A DNA stretch of 32,145 bases from JAEDES01 sp964616405 (lineage in GTDB: Bacteria > Bacillota_I > Bacilli_A > RF39 > UBA660). Shown piece by piece: positions 31,938 to 32,145 of the stretch (positions are counted from its first letter, which is position 1; each line of letters begins with the position of its first letter). Location: contig CAZTRE010000012.1 in the NCBI GenBank assembly GCA_964616405.1, positions 1 to 32,145 of the forward strand, written 5' to 3'. The notes beneath the pieces were generated by a model that had not been told where the DNA came from, searched no databases, and saw only the letters and a list, made by a program, of their open reading frames with translations. The position numbers were made by a program, and so were the translations under genes.

Positions 31938-32145
31938 ATGAAGATTAGAGTAGGAGTTATTTTTGGTGGAGAATCTGTTGAGCATGAAGTTAGTGTTATT
32001 TCAGCAATGCAGGCAATTAATAAGCTTGATTTGGAAAAGTATGAAGTAGTACCAATTTATATTACAAAAAATGGAGAGTGGTATACTGGAGATATGTTAA
32101 AGGATATTGAAGTATATCAAGATTTAAATTTAATTAAGAGATATG
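31938..32145 (+). CDS. ddl: D-alanine-D-alanine ligase, 5' part
   Basis: Runs off the window after 69 codons. MKIRVGVIFGGESVEHEVSV contains the diagnostic GGxSxEHEVS of Ddl, followed by SAMQAINKLD and VVPIYITKNGEWYTG. ATP-grasp ligase making D-Ala-D-Ala, the substrate of MurF encoded just upstream. GGGAGATG is the ribosome site. The catalytic domains lie outside the window. Confidence 0.93.
   Translation, partial: MKIRVGVIFGGESVEHEVSVISAMQAINKLDLEKYEVVPIYITKNGEWYTGDMLKDIEVYQDLNLIKRY

Overview
This window is very AT-rich (coding sequence dominated by AAA/GAA/ATT/TTA codons), uses TGA as a stop, carries Gram-positive style Shine-Dalgarno sites (AGGAGG-like) and near-consensus sigma-A promoters with 17-bp spacers, and contains peptidoglycan genes (murF, ddl). 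That fits an uncultured low-GC Bacillota, most likely a gut-associated Bacilli/Mollicutes-related lineage. I cannot place it to genus from sequence alone. There is no phage structural module, transposase or CRISPR array.

Region 1 (1-4.3 kb): two tandem paralogous membrane-anchored zinc metallopeptidases, then an approximately 620-nt structured non-coding RNA with its own perfect promoter and terminator. Directly behind it is a 198-residue four-helix membrane protein. The RNA size and this particular neighbour identify the pair as OLE RNA with its partner OapA. Region 2 (4.3-10.1 kb): a YbiT-type ABC-F ATPase, then a run of small, mostly envelope-associated or poorly known genes: a thioredoxin-like lipoprotein, a PH-like protein, two membrane hypotheticals, a nucleoside deoxyribosyltransferase-like protein and an ASCH protein.

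Region 3 (10.1-19.5 kb) is accessory in character. It holds a decayed DUF2935 gene, a SipW-type secreted protein whose promoter has an 11-G tract between -35 and -10 (candidate phase-variable switch), a small frameshifted gene, and a TetR-controlled ABC efflux operon with two matching operators. A cupin, a short-chain dehydrogenase, a protein made of two fused HD domains and a third decayed gene follow. All three decayed genes share the same lesion, one A missing from an A-tract. Region 4 (19.5-21.7 kb): a helix-hairpin-helix glycosylase-like protein and a PD-(D/E)XK-like nuclease, possibly a defence pair, lie beside tRNA-Cys and tRNA-Gly genes.

Region 5 (21.7-32.1 kb) is more housekeeping: an HtrA serine protease, pyrH preceded by a 15-codon leader ORF and a terminator (candidate attenuator), an ABC-2 exporter, a serine beta-lactamase-fold hydrolase, a DUF6056-like multi-pass membrane protein, an alpha/beta hydrolase, a MurF with an unusual N-terminal membrane domain, and the start of ddl, cut by the window end. 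Several genes end inside their own terminator hairpins, which suggests that transcription and translation are not tightly coupled here.
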